Notes: a model not told the origin generated them from the letters alone. 64,000 nt of DNA from Flavobacterium sp. ALJ2 (GCF_015594725.1 NZ_JADNRC010000006.1:1-64000), one strand, 5' to 3'. Shown: positions 1 to 9,412, counted from the stretch's first letter. A program made the numbers and translations.

Positions 1-8
1 ATTTTAAG

Positions 9-2282
9 CTATATTAATTTATAAACTAAATTATCTTTATTGCTTTGTAATTTAATGACATTACTTTCAGAAATAATATTTTTTTCCATGAGTAAACGTG
101 CTGTTAAATAACAAATAGTAGATTCAGCTCCCTGATTTAAATTTACATTTTCTTTTTCCAATCCATCATAACACCCACCTGTAATGGGATCATACATAAT
201 TTGGTTTAAATGATTTTGACCTAGAAACCAATTAAATGCAACTTTCATTAATTTTTTATATAGAGGATCATTGAAAGTTTTATAAAAAAGATCCAGAGTT
301 TGTATGGTATAAGATACATCTATTGGCTGTTCACCATATTTATAAGGTATTGCTCCTTTATGATGCCATCCATTATTTGAAATTACTTTGAATTCACCGT
401 TTATAAACATTTTAGATAATAAAAAGTCAAATGATTGTATGGTAATATTTTTATAAATTAATTTATCAGTTGCTAAATATGCATAAAGCATAGATTCAGA
501 TAATATACTATTGGCATAAGTAAGATAGTTTTCGAACCAGTTCCAATTTTTAATTGCATGATCATTATAATTCTTAGAAAGTCTTGTTGCCAGTTTATCA
601 ATTATTTCGTTAATGCGTGAACTAGGATCTACAGTATTAAATAAAAACAATCCTTTAATTATAAAACCTATTGATCTGGGTGACGAAACAGTTTCTGTCC
701 AATTTAGAGCTTTTAAGACGCATGTTGTTGCTTTATTTATTGCACTAGGAGGGATTAATGTAGATTTTAGTGAAACGAGCATTCCTAGAGCCCAAATTGC
801 TCTGGCATTTGAATCTTCTAGGTTGACAGTATCATTTTTAGGATCTATTGTATTGAATTCATCTACATAATTTATAAAACTTCCCCCTGGTTGTTGGCAT
901 CTTTCAATAAAATTCATATAGGTATTAATATAATAAATATCATTGATGTCTTCTTTTAGTTGGTAGTGCAAACACATAGATATTAGTGCTCTGGCATTAT
1001 CATCAAGTGTATATCCAGAAGTGATGTCAGGTTCAGAAATTTTGCTAAATTGTATCATCCCTAGAGCTGTTGTCATATTTTTTTGATGGTCCATCTTTAT
1101 TGGTGGATACATAAATTTGGCTGCTGTTAGTTCATCTGTAATTTTTTGATAAGTAATTATATGTTTTATTGCTACATTTTCCCAAGATGTTTTTCTGGTT
1201 TTTTCAAATGCATTCAAAGCCATTGATTCACGCAATTTTGGATCTAATAGTAACTTTATCGTTGCATTTGCAAATTGTTCAGCATTTTTAATATCAACTA
1301 AAATACCAGTATCTGGAGATAAAACTTCAATTGTATGAGGAATTTTTGTTGCAACAATAGGACATGAGCAACTCATTGCATACGAAAAAGTACCGCTTAC
1401 TGCTTGATTTGGGTCTTTAGATGTAAATAGATATACATCTGTTGCTTTTAAATAATTTAAGAGCTCGTTTACTTCTAAATATTGATTTATAAAGAGAACA
1501 TTCTTTTTTAAGTTCAAATCATTCACAAGTGATTCTAAATGATTTCGATATTCATCTATGTTGTTTATAATATTGTTGGGATGTGTTTTTCCAATAATTA
1601 AATATAATACATTGGGAAATTGTTCAACAATTTTTGGAAGTGCTTTTAAGCCTGTTTCAATATTCTTTCCCTCTCCTAATAACCCAAATGTAGAAAGAAC
1701 TATTCTGTTTCCTAAATTAAATTTTTGTTTAGCTTTAATGGTATTTTCATATTCCACAATGTGTGTTCCATGATGTACACAAACAATATTTTCGTGATTT
1801 ATCCCATAATCTTCAATAAGGTTTTTTTTGGATTGATTTGTCATTACAAAAGTTGAGCTAGAATAGGAAATTAATAGCTTAACGAAGTTTTTTAATTTTT
1901 CGTTAGGTCTTGGAATCACACTGTGAAAAGTAAATGTAATGGGTTTGTTATTCGCATTCAAAAAATCAATTAGGTAATTACCATATTCACCTCCAAAGAG
2001 ACCAAATTCATGTTGAATATGAATTAATTTCACCGCATTATCTTTATTTATTTGTAATGCTGTTTTTTTATATTCATCCTTATTTTTAGGATGTAGTATA
2101 TAGGCTGATTTTTGGTCATTAGCTACTTTGTCTGTTAATTCACATATTTCGCATTCAATACTTTTGCCATATACTTTGTTTATAGCATTGATGCTATCTT
2201 CTGTATAGGTTGCAATTCCGCATTGTGTAGGTGGAAATGTAGAAAGGAATATTATTTTTGATTTAGGGTCTTTCGTTTTCAT
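9..2282 (-). CDS. Two-domain GT4 glycosyltransferase with C-terminal alpha-helical domain
   Basis: The N-terminal half (about residues 1-380) reads as a GT-B retaining glycosyltransferase of family GT4. It has the early STFPPTQCGIATYTED loop, a nucleotide-sugar half with LSTFGLLGEGKNIETGLKA near residue 195, and an acceptor/donor segment ending AMSCSCPIVAT. The second half (about 390-757) is helical with DDNARALI and NARAIWALG repeats, typical of an alpha/alpha-toroid carbohydrate domain. The start ATG overlaps the end of the upstream GH130 gene by 20 bases, so the two are probably translated together. In Bacteroidetes this pairing is recurrent and points to making or remodelling a mannose-containing glycan; the exact acceptor is not visible. 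No signal peptide, so cytoplasmic. The family call is firm, the substrate is inference. Confidence 0.85.
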   Translation of the reverse strand: MKTKDPKSKIIFLSTFPPTQCGIATYTEDSINAINKVYGKSIECEICELTDKVANDQKSAYILHPKNKDEYKKTALQINKDNAVKLIHIQHEFGLFGGEYGNYLIDFLNANNKPITFTFHSVIPRPNEKLKNFVKLLISYSSSTFVMTNQSKKNLIEDYGINHENIVCVHHGTHIVEYENTIKAKQKFNLGNRIVLSTFGLLGEGKNIETGLKALPKIVEQFPNVLYLIIGKTHPNNIINNIDEYRNHLESLVNDLNLKKNVLFINQYLEVNELLNYLKATDVYLFTSKDPNQAVSGTFSYAMSCSCPIVATKIPHTIEVLSPDTGILVDIKNAEQFANATIKLLLDPKLRESMALNAFEKTRKTSWENVAIKHIITYQKITDELTAAKFMYPPIKMDHQKNMTTALGMIQFSKISEPDITSGYTLDDNARALISMCLHYQLKEDINDIYYINTYMNFIERCQQPGGSFINYVDEFNTIDPKNDTVNLEDSNARAIWALGMLVSLKSTLIPPSAINKATTCVLKALNWTETVSSPRSIGFIIKGLFLFNTVDPSSRINEIIDKLATRLSKNYNDHAIKNWNWFENYLTYANSILSESMLYAYLATDKLIYKNITIQSFDFLLSKMFINGEFKVISNNGWHHKGAIPYKYGEQPIDVSYTIQTLDLFYKTFNDPLYKKLMKVAFNWFLGQNHLNQIMYDPITGGCYDGLEKENVNLNQGAESTICYLTARLLMEKNIISESNVIKLQSNKDNLVYKLI

Positions 2283-3321
2283 TTTTATTATTTTTTAGTT
2301 CAAGTAATAAATCATTTATGTTTATTGATGCCACAGCAATTTTATCATCGGCAGCGCCGTAGTATATATATAGTCTATCATTAAAAATTGCTGTACCAGT
2401 AGGGAAAACAACATAATTTACATAACCGTGTCTTTCGTAATATTCAGTAGGAGATATTAAAGGTTTTTTTAATCTTGCAATAACTTTCAGCGGATTATTT
2501 AGATCTAATAAAGCGGCTGAAGCATGATATACGAGTCCTTTTTCTCTTTTCTCAACAGAATGATAAATAATAAGCCAACCCTCTTTTGTTTCGATAGGAG
2601 GACTTCCTGATCCGATATGACTGGTTTCATGCTCATATTTTGGGCTCATTACAATATGTTGGCTTAAATTTGAAATATATTCTCGCCAGAATTCAACTGT
2701 TAATTCAGAAGGTTTATTAAAATATAATAGTTGTATAGAAGGGAATAGTCTGTGAAAGACAGCAAATTTTCCGTTAATCTTTTTAGGAAAAAAAACAACA
2801 TTTTTATCCCATACATATATCTTACTTTCTATACTTTGGTCTAACGGATAATTTAGGTTTAGATTAAATAGTAAGCTATCGAATATGCATGAATTCTTTA
2901 AGCCATGTCGGAGTAAATCGGAGTATTCTTTGATTAAAAATTTGGGTGTAATAATCCCTTTTTTTTTAAATTTCTTTAAATCTTTAGAAACGGCATATGC
3001 TCCAAATACATTTATGCCATCATAAGCTGCATATGATAAATAGTAAAGATCTTCAATCTTTGTTATACGTGGATCTTCTACCCCATGAATTTCATATATG
3101 TATTCAGGTGAAATTATTGGCTCAGAAGCTCTTTCAATTACTTTTAAAGGTCCTTCTAGTTTGCAGTATCCTATTGAAGAAAAATTTCCTATCTGGGCTG
3201 CCCTATAAAACATATGAATCGTATTTCCTTCTTGATAAATAGCTGGGTTTAGAACTCCAAGATTTTCAAAATTTAAATCGGTACGTTCTAATATTACACC
3301 ATGCTTAGTAACTGATTCCAT
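2263..3321 (-). CDS. GH130 family mannoside phosphorylase-like protein
   Basis: This 352-residue protein has the five-bladed propeller signature of glycoside hydrolase family 130: GVEDPRITKIEDLYYLSY near residues 80-97 (the Asp of EDPR is the family's general acid), HRLFP near 190 and GSGSPPIETKEGWLIIYH near 240. Family members phosphorolyse or hydrolyse beta-mannosides; the retained HR pair suggests phosphate binding and thus a phosphorylase, but this is inference. There is no signal peptide. It is first in a two-gene operon with the glycosyltransferase, overlapping it by 20 bases. Such genes are sometimes misnamed 'pesticidal protein Cry7Aa' in databases; nothing here looks like a toxin. 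Confidence 0.85.
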   Translation of the reverse strand: MESVTKHGVILERTDLNFENLGVLNPAIYQEGNTIHMFYRAAQIGNFSSIGYCKLEGPLKVIERASEPIISPEYIYEIHGVEDPRITKIEDLYYLSYAAYDGINVFGAYAVSKDLKKFKKKGIITPKFLIKEYSDLLRHGLKNSCIFDSLLFNLNLNYPLDQSIESKIYVWDKNVVFFPKKINGKFAVFHRLFPSIQLLYFNKPSELTVEFWREYISNLSQHIVMSPKYEHETSHIGSGSPPIETKEGWLIIYHSVEKREKGLVYHASAALLDLNNPLKVIARLKKPLISPTEYYERHGYVNYVVFPTGTAIFNDRLYIYYGAADDKIAVASININDLLLELKNNKNENERP

Positions 3322-3603
3322 AATAGATTTTGCTTTTTATAAAATTAGAAATGAATATCCATATAGATTAACTCAATCGATTATTTGATTGACTCATCTA
3401 TGCTTATTCTAATTTTTTTAATTAAAATAGTGTTAGTAAGCTAGTTGTTTGGTTTTAGGTTAACTTTTTAGAAATAATAATTTTAAATTCAAATGAGTCA
3501 ATAGTTTTAGCATTAGCGTTAAGCATTATGCTTTATAAAGTAGAAATTTGTTACAATTAGAAGATTGTTTAGAATGTTATTTACTAACTAAAAAAAGAAT
3601 CAT

Positions 3604-3765
3604 ATGCTACGTTGGACAGTTATTTTTATAGTTCTCGCAATTATTGCGGGAATTTTTGGTTTTGGTGGCATTGCTGCTGGAGCTGCTAGTATAGCCAAAG
3701 TGCTATTCTTTATCTTTATTGTATTATTTGTAATCTCATTAGTTACAGGGAGAAGGAAAATATAA
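3604..3765 (+). CDS. DUF1328 small membrane protein (YtjA-like)
   Basis: A 53-codon gene starting [20 protein letters not shown] and continuing [20 protein letters not shown], then ending SLVTGRRKI. This matches the DUF1328 pattern: two hydrophobic helices joined by a Gly/Ala-rich turn and a short basic tail. It lies alone between divergent neighbours, and an A-rich stretch precedes the ATG. Members are inner-membrane peptides of unknown function, often stress-linked. A 67-codon frame on the opposite strand (3600-3803) is its shadow. The family match is strong despite the short length. Confidence 0.9.
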   Translation: MLRWTVIFIVLAIIAGIFGFGGIAAGAASIAKVLFFIFIVLFVISLVTGRRKI

Positions 3766-3900
3766 ATTAAATGAGATAAAATAGAATACGTTTTTTTAAA
3801 CACTTTATAAATAATTATAAAGACAACTTAGATTGTGTCTTTTTTGTTTGAATTTATTCAGACATGACAACAAAGGATATCTCTTTAAAATATATTAATT

Positions 3901-4239
3901 ATGAAATTAGAATATGCAAAACACGAAATAGATTATATCGGAGAATATCAAAAAAAGGGATATACATCTAATTATCTTTTTGAAAATGGATGCTTGATTG
4001 ATACTGAAACAAAATACTCTTATAAACCAGAGGAAATTTTTATAGTTGCACAACATCGATACGAAGGGATGAGTAATCCTGATGATATGTCAATTTTGTA
4101 TATAATCGAAACTGCCGATTTTGAAAAAGGAACATTTTTACTCGGATATGGACCAACAAGTGATTTAGAAGCTTCAGAATTCTTTAAGGATATTCCTGAG
4201 AGTAATTGTTCGGATAAAGAAAGTATAAATAATCCATAA
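3901..4239 (+). CDS. Small conserved Bacteroidetes protein, function unknown
   Basis: A 112-residue soluble acidic protein. Its core, with YQKKGYTSNY followed by HRYEGMSNPDDMSILYIIE and a GTFLLGYG segment, resembles a small Bacteroidetes family that databases sometimes label 'phosphoribosylpyrophosphate synthetase'. It lacks the PRPP-binding motif and the length for that activity, so the label should not be transferred. No signal peptide or membrane segment. It is a single-gene unit closed by a hairpin terminator about 50 bases downstream. Confidence 0.7.
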   Translation: MKLEYAKHEIDYIGEYQKKGYTSNYLFENGCLIDTETKYSYKPEEIFIVAQHRYEGMSNPDDMSILYIIETADFEKGTFLLGYGPTSDLEASEFFKDIPESNCSDKESINNP

Positions 4240-4289
4240 TTAATTTTATTTTTTATTGATATTAGAATTAACTAAAATTATTTGAAAAG

Positions 4290-4316
4290 CCTTGTTGTTA
4301 TGACAAGGTTTTTTTT
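4290..4316 (+). terminator. Rho-independent terminator
   Basis: The six-base arms CCTTGT and ACAAGG enclose a seven-base loop and are followed by a run of T. It sits downstream of the small hypothetical gene ending at 4239. Confidence 0.8.
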
Positions 4317-4443
4317 GTTTTTAATTGATTTATAGGTAATTGTGAAACTTAATATCGGAATTCTATAACATAATCATTGAATTGATTACTAGATTTGAAT
4401 GTACTAATAAGCTATTAAGAATTATTTTAAAAATAAATTAAAG

Positions 4444-5463
4444 ATGAAAAGTATATATCTAAAAGCCGGAAAAGCACAAGATGTTTTTAATGAATTAAAA
4501 AAGAATCTTACAGGAAGACTAACCTCAAATAATGGGGAGTATAATTTAGCGTTAGAATCAGATTTTGTAAAGGGTAATATCGAAGGAATGACATTTCAAG
4601 AAGGAATGACTTATATGCAATTTGAGATTGTTTTTTCTGATGATGTAATACTGAGTATAGAATCGTATAAAACATCGCCTATTTTCTTTGCCTATTGCTC
4701 AGAGGGATCTATGATGCATAGCTTTGGAGTAAATGGAGATAAAAAACACCTTAAAAAATATAATTCAGGAGTTCTAAAAAGTACAAGCAGTATTAATAGT
4801 ATTTTATACTTTGAAAAAAACATTCCAATTAAATTTTCTATTATAGGAATTGGTACTAGTGCAATTAGTAATGTACAGAATGATAATTTAATACATAAAC
4901 TAAAAAAAACATTCCTAAAGAGGAAAGATGATTATGTTGATATTAGATTTCGAAACTTTAAAATTGATGAGAAAATTAAAGAATTTAATAGCATAACACA
5001 AACCGGAATTGTTCGAAATTTATTAAAAAAAGGGATTTTACAAATTATTCTAGCAATGGAAATAGAACAGCATACGGATAGTTTTGTTAAGGTATCTGAA
5101 GCAATTACTTGCCTTACATTAAAACAAATTGAGGAAATTAAAAGAATTTCAAATTTCATTATGAATTTTCCTGCGGAGCAATTCACAATTAAGTTTCTGA
5201 CTCAAAAAACGGGATTATCACCATATAAATTACAAGAAGGATTTAAGCTGGTACACAGTCGAACAGTTAATGACTTTATAACTTTTATGAGGATCGAAAA
5301 AGCAGAGAACTTAATTAGAACATCCGATTTAAATATTTCAGAAATAGTTTATGCTATTGGTTTTACAAGTAGAAGTTATTTCTCTAAAATATTTAAGCAA
5401 AAATACAATTGTAGTCCCAAGGATTATAAATATAATCAGAATTCGATAGCTAAAACAGCCTAA
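4444..5463 (+). CDS. AraC family transcriptional regulator
   Basis: Of its 339 residues, the last 100 or so form a typical AraC/XylS double helix-turn-helix: FLTQKTGLSPYKLQEGFKLV (first HTH, about 255-275) and ISEIVYAIGFTSRSYFSKIF (second HTH, about 300-320), ending in SPKDYK. The N-terminal 230 residues are a sensor region that I do not recognise; it is not an obvious cupin. A TAGATTTG -7-like motif lies at 4390-4397, without a clear -33 element. The next gene is convergent, so the target is not evident from context. Confidence 0.9.
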   Translation: MKSIYLKAGKAQDVFNELKKNLTGRLTSNNGEYNLALESDFVKGNIEGMTFQEGMTYMQFEIVFSDDVILSIESYKTSPIFFAYCSEGSMMHSFGVNGDKKHLKKYNSGVLKSTSSINSILYFEKNIPIKFSIIGIGTSAISNVQNDNLIHKLKKTFLKRKDDYVDIRFRNFKIDEKIKEFNSITQTGIVRNLLKKGILQIILAMEIEQHTDSFVKVSEAITCLTLKQIEEIKRISNFIMNFPAEQFTIKFLTQKTGLSPYKLQEGFKLVHSRTVNDFITFMRIEKAENLIRTSDLNISEIVYAIGFTSRSYFSKIFKQKYNCSPKDYKYNQNSIAKTA

Positions 5464-5487
5464 TATATTATTGTTTATTAATAAAAG

Positions 5488-5516
5488 AAACAGCTTTTCA
5501 TGGGGCTGTTTTTTTT
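5488..5516. terminator. Terminator between convergent genes
   Basis: AAACAGC and GCTGTTT arms enclose a ten-base loop, with a T-run to the right and an A-rich flank to the left. It can serve both the araC-type gene from the left and the SemiSWEET gene from the right. Confidence 0.75.
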
Positions 5517-5519
5517 GCT

Positions 5520-5780
5520 TTATTCTTTTTCGTATTTGCTGATGAAATAAATCATGACTATATTCAGGGATAATGAGATACTATTAGTTATCATTATCGG
5601 ATAATCTTTTTTGAGAAAACCATAAACTACCCATAAAAAAACACCTAATGTTAGTGTGCTAAACATGGTTAAAGAAACATTTTTTACTTTTTTTGATTTC
5701 CAGACTTTTATAATTTGCGGAATAACGGCTATGGTTACACAGATTCCTGCTGCAAGACCTATGATATTAGTTATTTCCAT
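5520..5780 (-). CDS. SemiSWEET sugar transporter (PQ-loop)
   Basis: An 86-residue protein with three membrane helices. The PQ-loop IPQIIKVWKSKKV (about residues 20-32) follows the first helix and FLWVVYGFLKKDYP sits in the second. Length and topology match bacterial SemiSWEETs, which dimerise to form a sugar uniporter. It is 25 bases from the FAD oxidoreductase gene in the same orientation, so co-transcription is plausible. The transported sugar cannot be inferred. Confidence 0.88.
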   Translation of the reverse strand: MEITNIIGLAAGICVTIAVIPQIIKVWKSKKVKNVSLTMFSTLTLGVFLWVVYGFLKKDYPIMITNSISLSLNIVMIYFISKYEKE

Positions 5781-5805
5781 AATAATTAATTTAGGGGGTT
5801 TAAAA

Positions 5806-7005
5806 TTATCTATTGAATTTATAAAATTTTAAATCTGGGTGAGGAGTGCCGTTTAATGATGCAATAATAGAATTCATAGCCATTACACTAAAAGTAATGC
5901 CGTTACCGCCAAAGCCTAAAACATAATGTTCTTTTTTTTGAGGATTAGGTTTGCCAAAATAGGGTAGCGCATCCTGGGTTTCACCAAAGGTACCAGCCCA
6001 AGAATAATCAAGTTTGAAATTTATATTTAGAAAGCATTTTTTAAATTGTTTTAAAAGGTAGATTTCTTTTCTTGGTAATAGTTCATCTCGTTTTTCCGGA
6101 TTGTGAAATTCTTCATCTCCACCACCCATTATAATTCGATTATCGGCAGTTGCTCGAAAATATAAATAAGGTTCAGATGTATTCCAATAAATACTATTTT
6201 TAAACACTTCAGGAAGTTTTGTAAAACTTTCAGAAGCCAATGCATAAGTACTTTTTAAATCTACTATCTTTTCAGTAAGTGTTAGAGTACTTTCATAACC
6301 ACTGCAGTGAATACTATTTTTTGCTGTAATTGTAAATTGATCTTCTGTTATGGCAAGTGTTTTTCCGTTTTGGTATTTAAATTCTACAATATTGGTACGG
6401 TCATATATTTGCATTCCTTTTTGTGCACAATATTTTAAAAGATCATAAGCCAGTTTATAAGGATCCATTACAGCTCCAGACTCAGATTCAATTGCAGCAA
6501 AAGCATTTATGCCCTGTTCTTTTAATTCAATTTCATTCAGCCATTTTACTTTAAAGCCATTTTCTTTACGAGCTTTAAATTCTCTTTCTAAAAACGGAAT
6601 ATCTTTTTTTACTGAACAAAAGTAAACACTCTTTTTAAACTCAAATTGGCAATAACTTTTTATTGAATCTACTATTTTTTTGAGATCAAAGATTGCCTTT
6701 TCGCAATTCTTATAACTGGATACAGCACAATCAAAACCTCTTTTTTCTATTAGTTGATGCAAAGAAATATCAATTTCGTATTGCAATAATGCAGTACTTG
6801 CAGCTGTACTGCCATTACATATATCACGTTTATCTACAAGAACCACTTTTTTTCCTTCGGTTATCAATTTGTAGGCTATTAATGCTCCGGTAATTCCTCC
6901 ACCAATAACCAAAATTGGTGTAGAGATGTTAGCACTTAATGAAGGATAACTTGTATCCATCGCGTTTTTGATTGGCCAAAAAGTTTCGGTTGAATGTAGT
7001 TTCAT
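5806..7005 (-). CDS. FAD-dependent oxidoreductase, DAO family
   Basis: A 399-residue protein with an N-terminal dinucleotide-binding fold, ILVIGGGITGALIAYKL near residues 31-47, then VVLVDKRDICNGSTAAST, the FAD-contacting segment of D-amino acid oxidase/glycine oxidase-like (DAO) enzymes. The C-terminal YVLGFGGNGITFSVMA is the second FAD-contact motif of this fold. It lies upstream of the SemiSWEET gene and downstream of the Mla-type operon, on the same strand. Cytoplasmic; the amine or amino-acid substrate is not deducible. Confidence 0.85.
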   Translation of the reverse strand: MKLHSTETFWPIKNAMDTSYPSLSANISTPILVIGGGITGALIAYKLITEGKKVVLVDKRDICNGSTAASTALLQYEIDISLHQLIEKRGFDCAVSSYKNCEKAIFDLKKIVDSIKSYCQFEFKKSVYFCSVKKDIPFLEREFKARKENGFKVKWLNEIELKEQGINAFAAIESESGAVMDPYKLAYDLLKYCAQKGMQIYDRTNIVEFKYQNGKTLAITEDQFTITAKNSIHCSGYESTLTLTEKIVDLKSTYALASESFTKLPEVFKNSIYWNTSEPYLYFRATADNRIIMGGGDEEFHNPEKRDELLPRKEIYLLKQFKKCFLNINFKLDYSWAGTFGETQDALPYFGKPNPQKKEHYVLGFGGNGITFSVMAMNSIIASLNGTPHPDLKFYKFNR

Positions 7006-7090
7006 GATTTTATCTTTTCGATACTAATTTTAATTATAGTTTTTGAACTAGTAATTTTATTTGAAGGGAAAGTAGAAATGTTTTCTAATA

Positions 7091-7852
7091 TTATTTTTTC
7101 ACGTTGTCTTTTTCCTTTGGAGCTTCTTCTTTTTTTTCTTTCTCTAGTTTTTCATTCTCCTCTTTTTCTTTTTTATCAGCTTTTTCTTTTTCCTTTTTCT
7201 TGAAATATCCTCTAAACAGAAAATTACTTTTTGCTGCCTCCATGTTTTGACTAAATCCCTGCGTACCATTTTCTAAATTGGTAATTGTTTTAGTTAGTGT
7301 GTTTGCGAGTTTAGGATCTGTTAATAATTTTGATAATGCGCCATCTCCATTATTCATATTATGGGTAAATTCGGCAAGTTCTTCGGATATTATACCTGCA
7401 TTATCCACACTTTTTTTAACGCTTTTCATAATGTCATCCATCTCTATGGCATCTATAGAAGCAATTTTGCCGTCATTAGCAATAATTCTATTTGAATTAT
7501 TTCCTGGAGAAATAGTAAGGACTTTGTCACCCATTAATCCCTCAGAACCAATACTGGCTCTGGCATCAGTTTTTATAAATTGTCTTACTTCATCTTTGAT
7601 AATCAGCTTTACAACCACTGATGAGTCGTTTATTAATTGTATGTCTTCAACAGTACCTATATTAATTCCTGAGAAACGTACATTATTTCCCACTTGTAAA
7701 CCACTTACGGTTTTAAAAGTCGATGTTATACGGAATGTTGAACCAAATAAATTTTGTTGTTTTCCAATAAAATAAATGGTTAGCATAAAAAGAATTAAAC
7801 CTATTGTTACAAACATTCCTAGTTTCCACTTAAATCCAGATTCCTTATTCAT
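7091..7852 (-). CDS. mlaD: MlaD-like MCE domain protein
   Basis: This 253-residue protein has one N-terminal membrane helix (about 9-29) followed by an MCE domain: STFKTVSGLQVGNNVRFSGINIGTVEDI near 44-71. MCE proteins form hexameric periplasmic rings that pass phospholipids to or from an inner-membrane ABC transporter. The last 40 residues are almost only Lys and Glu, an unusual low-complexity tail. It is third in the operon after the permease and ATPase genes, 20 bases behind the latter. No MlaB or MlaC gene is present beside it. Confidence 0.9.
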   Translation of the reverse strand: MNKESGFKWKLGMFVTIGLILFMLTIYFIGKQQNLFGSTFRITSTFKTVSGLQVGNNVRFSGINIGTVEDIQLINDSSVVVKLIIKDEVRQFIKTDARASIGSEGLMGDKVLTISPGNNSNRIIANDGKIASIDAIEMDDIMKSVKKSVDNAGIISEELAEFTHNMNNGDGALSKLLTDPKLANTLTKTITNLENGTQGFSQNMEAAKSNFLFRGYFKKKEKEKADKKEKEENEKLEKEKKEEAPKEKDNVKK

Positions 7853-7872
7853 AATTTCTTATTGTTAAAAGT

Positions 7873-8649
7873 TTATATAAAAAATGATCTTACCCATTTA
7901 TCTTCGCTTTTTTCTAATTCTTCGTATTTTCCTTCGGCATGTATTACGCCATCTTTTAATATCATAACCCGATCTGCAGTTAATTTGGCGCAGGACATAT
8001 CATGTGTAATAATTATAGAAGTCGTTTTGCGTTTTTTCTTGATATCTAAGATTAGTTCGCTTATTTCCTTAGATGTAATTGTGTCTAGACCAGTAGTGGG
8101 TTCATCGTACAAAATAATTTCTGGCTTTAGAATTAATGTACGGGCAAGGCCAATTCGTTTTCGCATACCACCAGATAATTCTGAAGGCATTTTATCTACA
8201 GCATCTGCCAAACCCACACTATCAAGAACATCTATGACTTGTGATTCAATTTCCTGAGCTGTTAGTTCTTTTGAATGTCGTATTAATGTGAATTCTAAAT
8301 TTTCTCTTACCGTCATTGAATCATATAAAGCGCCACTTTGAAAAAGAAACCCAATTTTGACTCTTATTTTGTTTAATTCACTTCTATTTAATCCAATTAT
8401 TTCTTCTCCTAAAACGGTTATATTTCCTTTATCAGGAATTACCAATCCTACAATGCATTTTATAGTAATTGATTTTCCTTCGCCAGATCTTCCTAAAATC
8501 ACTAAGTCTTCACCTTTATTTACAGTGAGATTTATCCCTTTTAAAACATCATTATCGCCAAAGGACTTATGCAAGTCTTTAATCTCGATTACGGGACTTC
8601 GTTTAGTAGGACTAGCTGTTTTTACTATATTTTCTTGTTCGGTTTTCAT
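7873..8649 (-). CDS. mlaF: MlaF-like ABC transporter ATP-binding protein
   Basis: A 258-residue ABC ATPase. Walker A is GRSGEGKSIT near residues 53-62, with Glu where Gly or Cys is more common. The signature is LSGGMRKRIGLARTL near 157-171, followed by Walker B ILYDEPTTGLD and the switch His in IIITHDMS. MRKR after LSGG is characteristic of the MlaF/lipid-ABC branch. It starts one base after the permease stop codon, indicating a tightly coupled operon. It drives lipid transport with the neighbouring permease and MCE protein. Confidence 0.92.
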   Translation of the reverse strand: MKTEQENIVKTASPTKRSPVIEIKDLHKSFGDNDVLKGINLTVNKGEDLVILGRSGEGKSITIKCIVGLVIPDKGNITVLGEEIIGLNRSELNKIRVKIGFLFQSGALYDSMTVRENLEFTLIRHSKELTAQEIESQVIDVLDSVGLADAVDKMPSELSGGMRKRIGLARTLILKPEIILYDEPTTGLDTITSKEISELILDIKKKRKTTSIIITHDMSCAKLTADRVMILKDGVIHAEGKYEELEKSEDKWVRSFFI

Positions 8650-8650
8650 A

Positions 8651-9412
8651 CTAAAAAAATAAATCTGTGATTTGTACTGCGAGCATATCTAAAATAAAGA
8701 TGGTTAGTGAAGCTGTAACTACAGCTGAATTTGCTGCTTTACCAACACTTTCGGTACCATTTGAGGCATTAAAACCTTTGTAACAGCCAATCATTCCGAT
8801 GAAAAAACCAAAGAAAAAAGTTTTAATGGTTGCAGGAATAATATCTATAAAGTCTAATGATTCAAAAACTTGCGAAATATAGCGGTATGCGTTTACATCG
8901 CTATGCATTGTTATTCCGACATAGCCGCCTAATATTCCGACTGCATCTGCAAATACAACTAAAATCGGAACCATCAATGTTGTGGCTAAAATACGTGTTA
9001 CAACTAAATATTTAAAAGGATTTATGGCGGCAACTTCCATGGCATCTATTTGTTCTGTAACCTTCATCGAACCTAGTTCGGCTCCAATTCCTGATGAAAT
9101 TTTTCCAGCGCAAATCAATGCTGTAATTACTGGTGCAATTTCTCGAATTAATGATAAGGAGACCATACCAGGCAACCATGACTCTGCTCCAAAAGTGGCC
9201 AATGTGGGTCTTGTTTGCAATGTGAGTACTAATCCCATTATAAAGCCAGTGATAGCTACCAATGGCAACGATTTATAGCCCATGAGATAACATTGCCTAA
9301 AAAATTCTTTGGATTCGTAGGGAGGAATAAAGACTTCCTTGAAAAACTTTTTAGTAAAAAGTGTTACATCACCTATATCTGTAAATGTATTTTTAAAGTA
9401 TAAAGTTGGCAT
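8651..9412 (-). CDS. mlaE: MlaE-like ABC transporter permease
   Basis: A 253-residue integral membrane protein of the MlaE family. It has an N-terminal amphipathic stretch and about five to six helices, with the hallmark LIREIAPVITALICAGKISSG near residues 88-108 and GSMKVTEQIDAMEVAAINP just after it. It is the first gene of the permease-ATPase-MCE operon, so its upstream region should carry the promoter. The system probably maintains outer-membrane lipid asymmetry; direction of transport is not shown by sequence. Confidence 0.92.
   Translation of the reverse strand: MPTLYFKNTFTDIGDVTLFTKKFFKEVFIPPYESKEFFRQCYLMGYKSLPLVAITGFIMGLVLTLQTRPTLATFGAESWLPGMVSLSLIREIAPVITALICAGKISSGIGAELGSMKVTEQIDAMEVAAINPFKYLVVTRILATTLMVPILVVFADAVGILGGYVGITMHSDVNAYRYISQVFESLDFIDIIPATIKTFFFGFFIGMIGCYKGFNASNGTESVGKAANSAVVTASLTIFILDMLAVQITDLFF

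Noticed and set aside
3600-3803. 67-codon minus-strand frame
   Set aside because: It is antisense to the DUF1328 gene, whose plus-strand translation matches a known family.
3901-4239. Phosphoribosylpyrophosphate synthetase label for the small protein
   Set aside because: Too short and lacks the PRPP-binding motif; the label is a database artefact.
7278-7775. 165-codon plus-strand frame
   Set aside because: Antisense to the MCE protein gene; serine-rich translation without family features.
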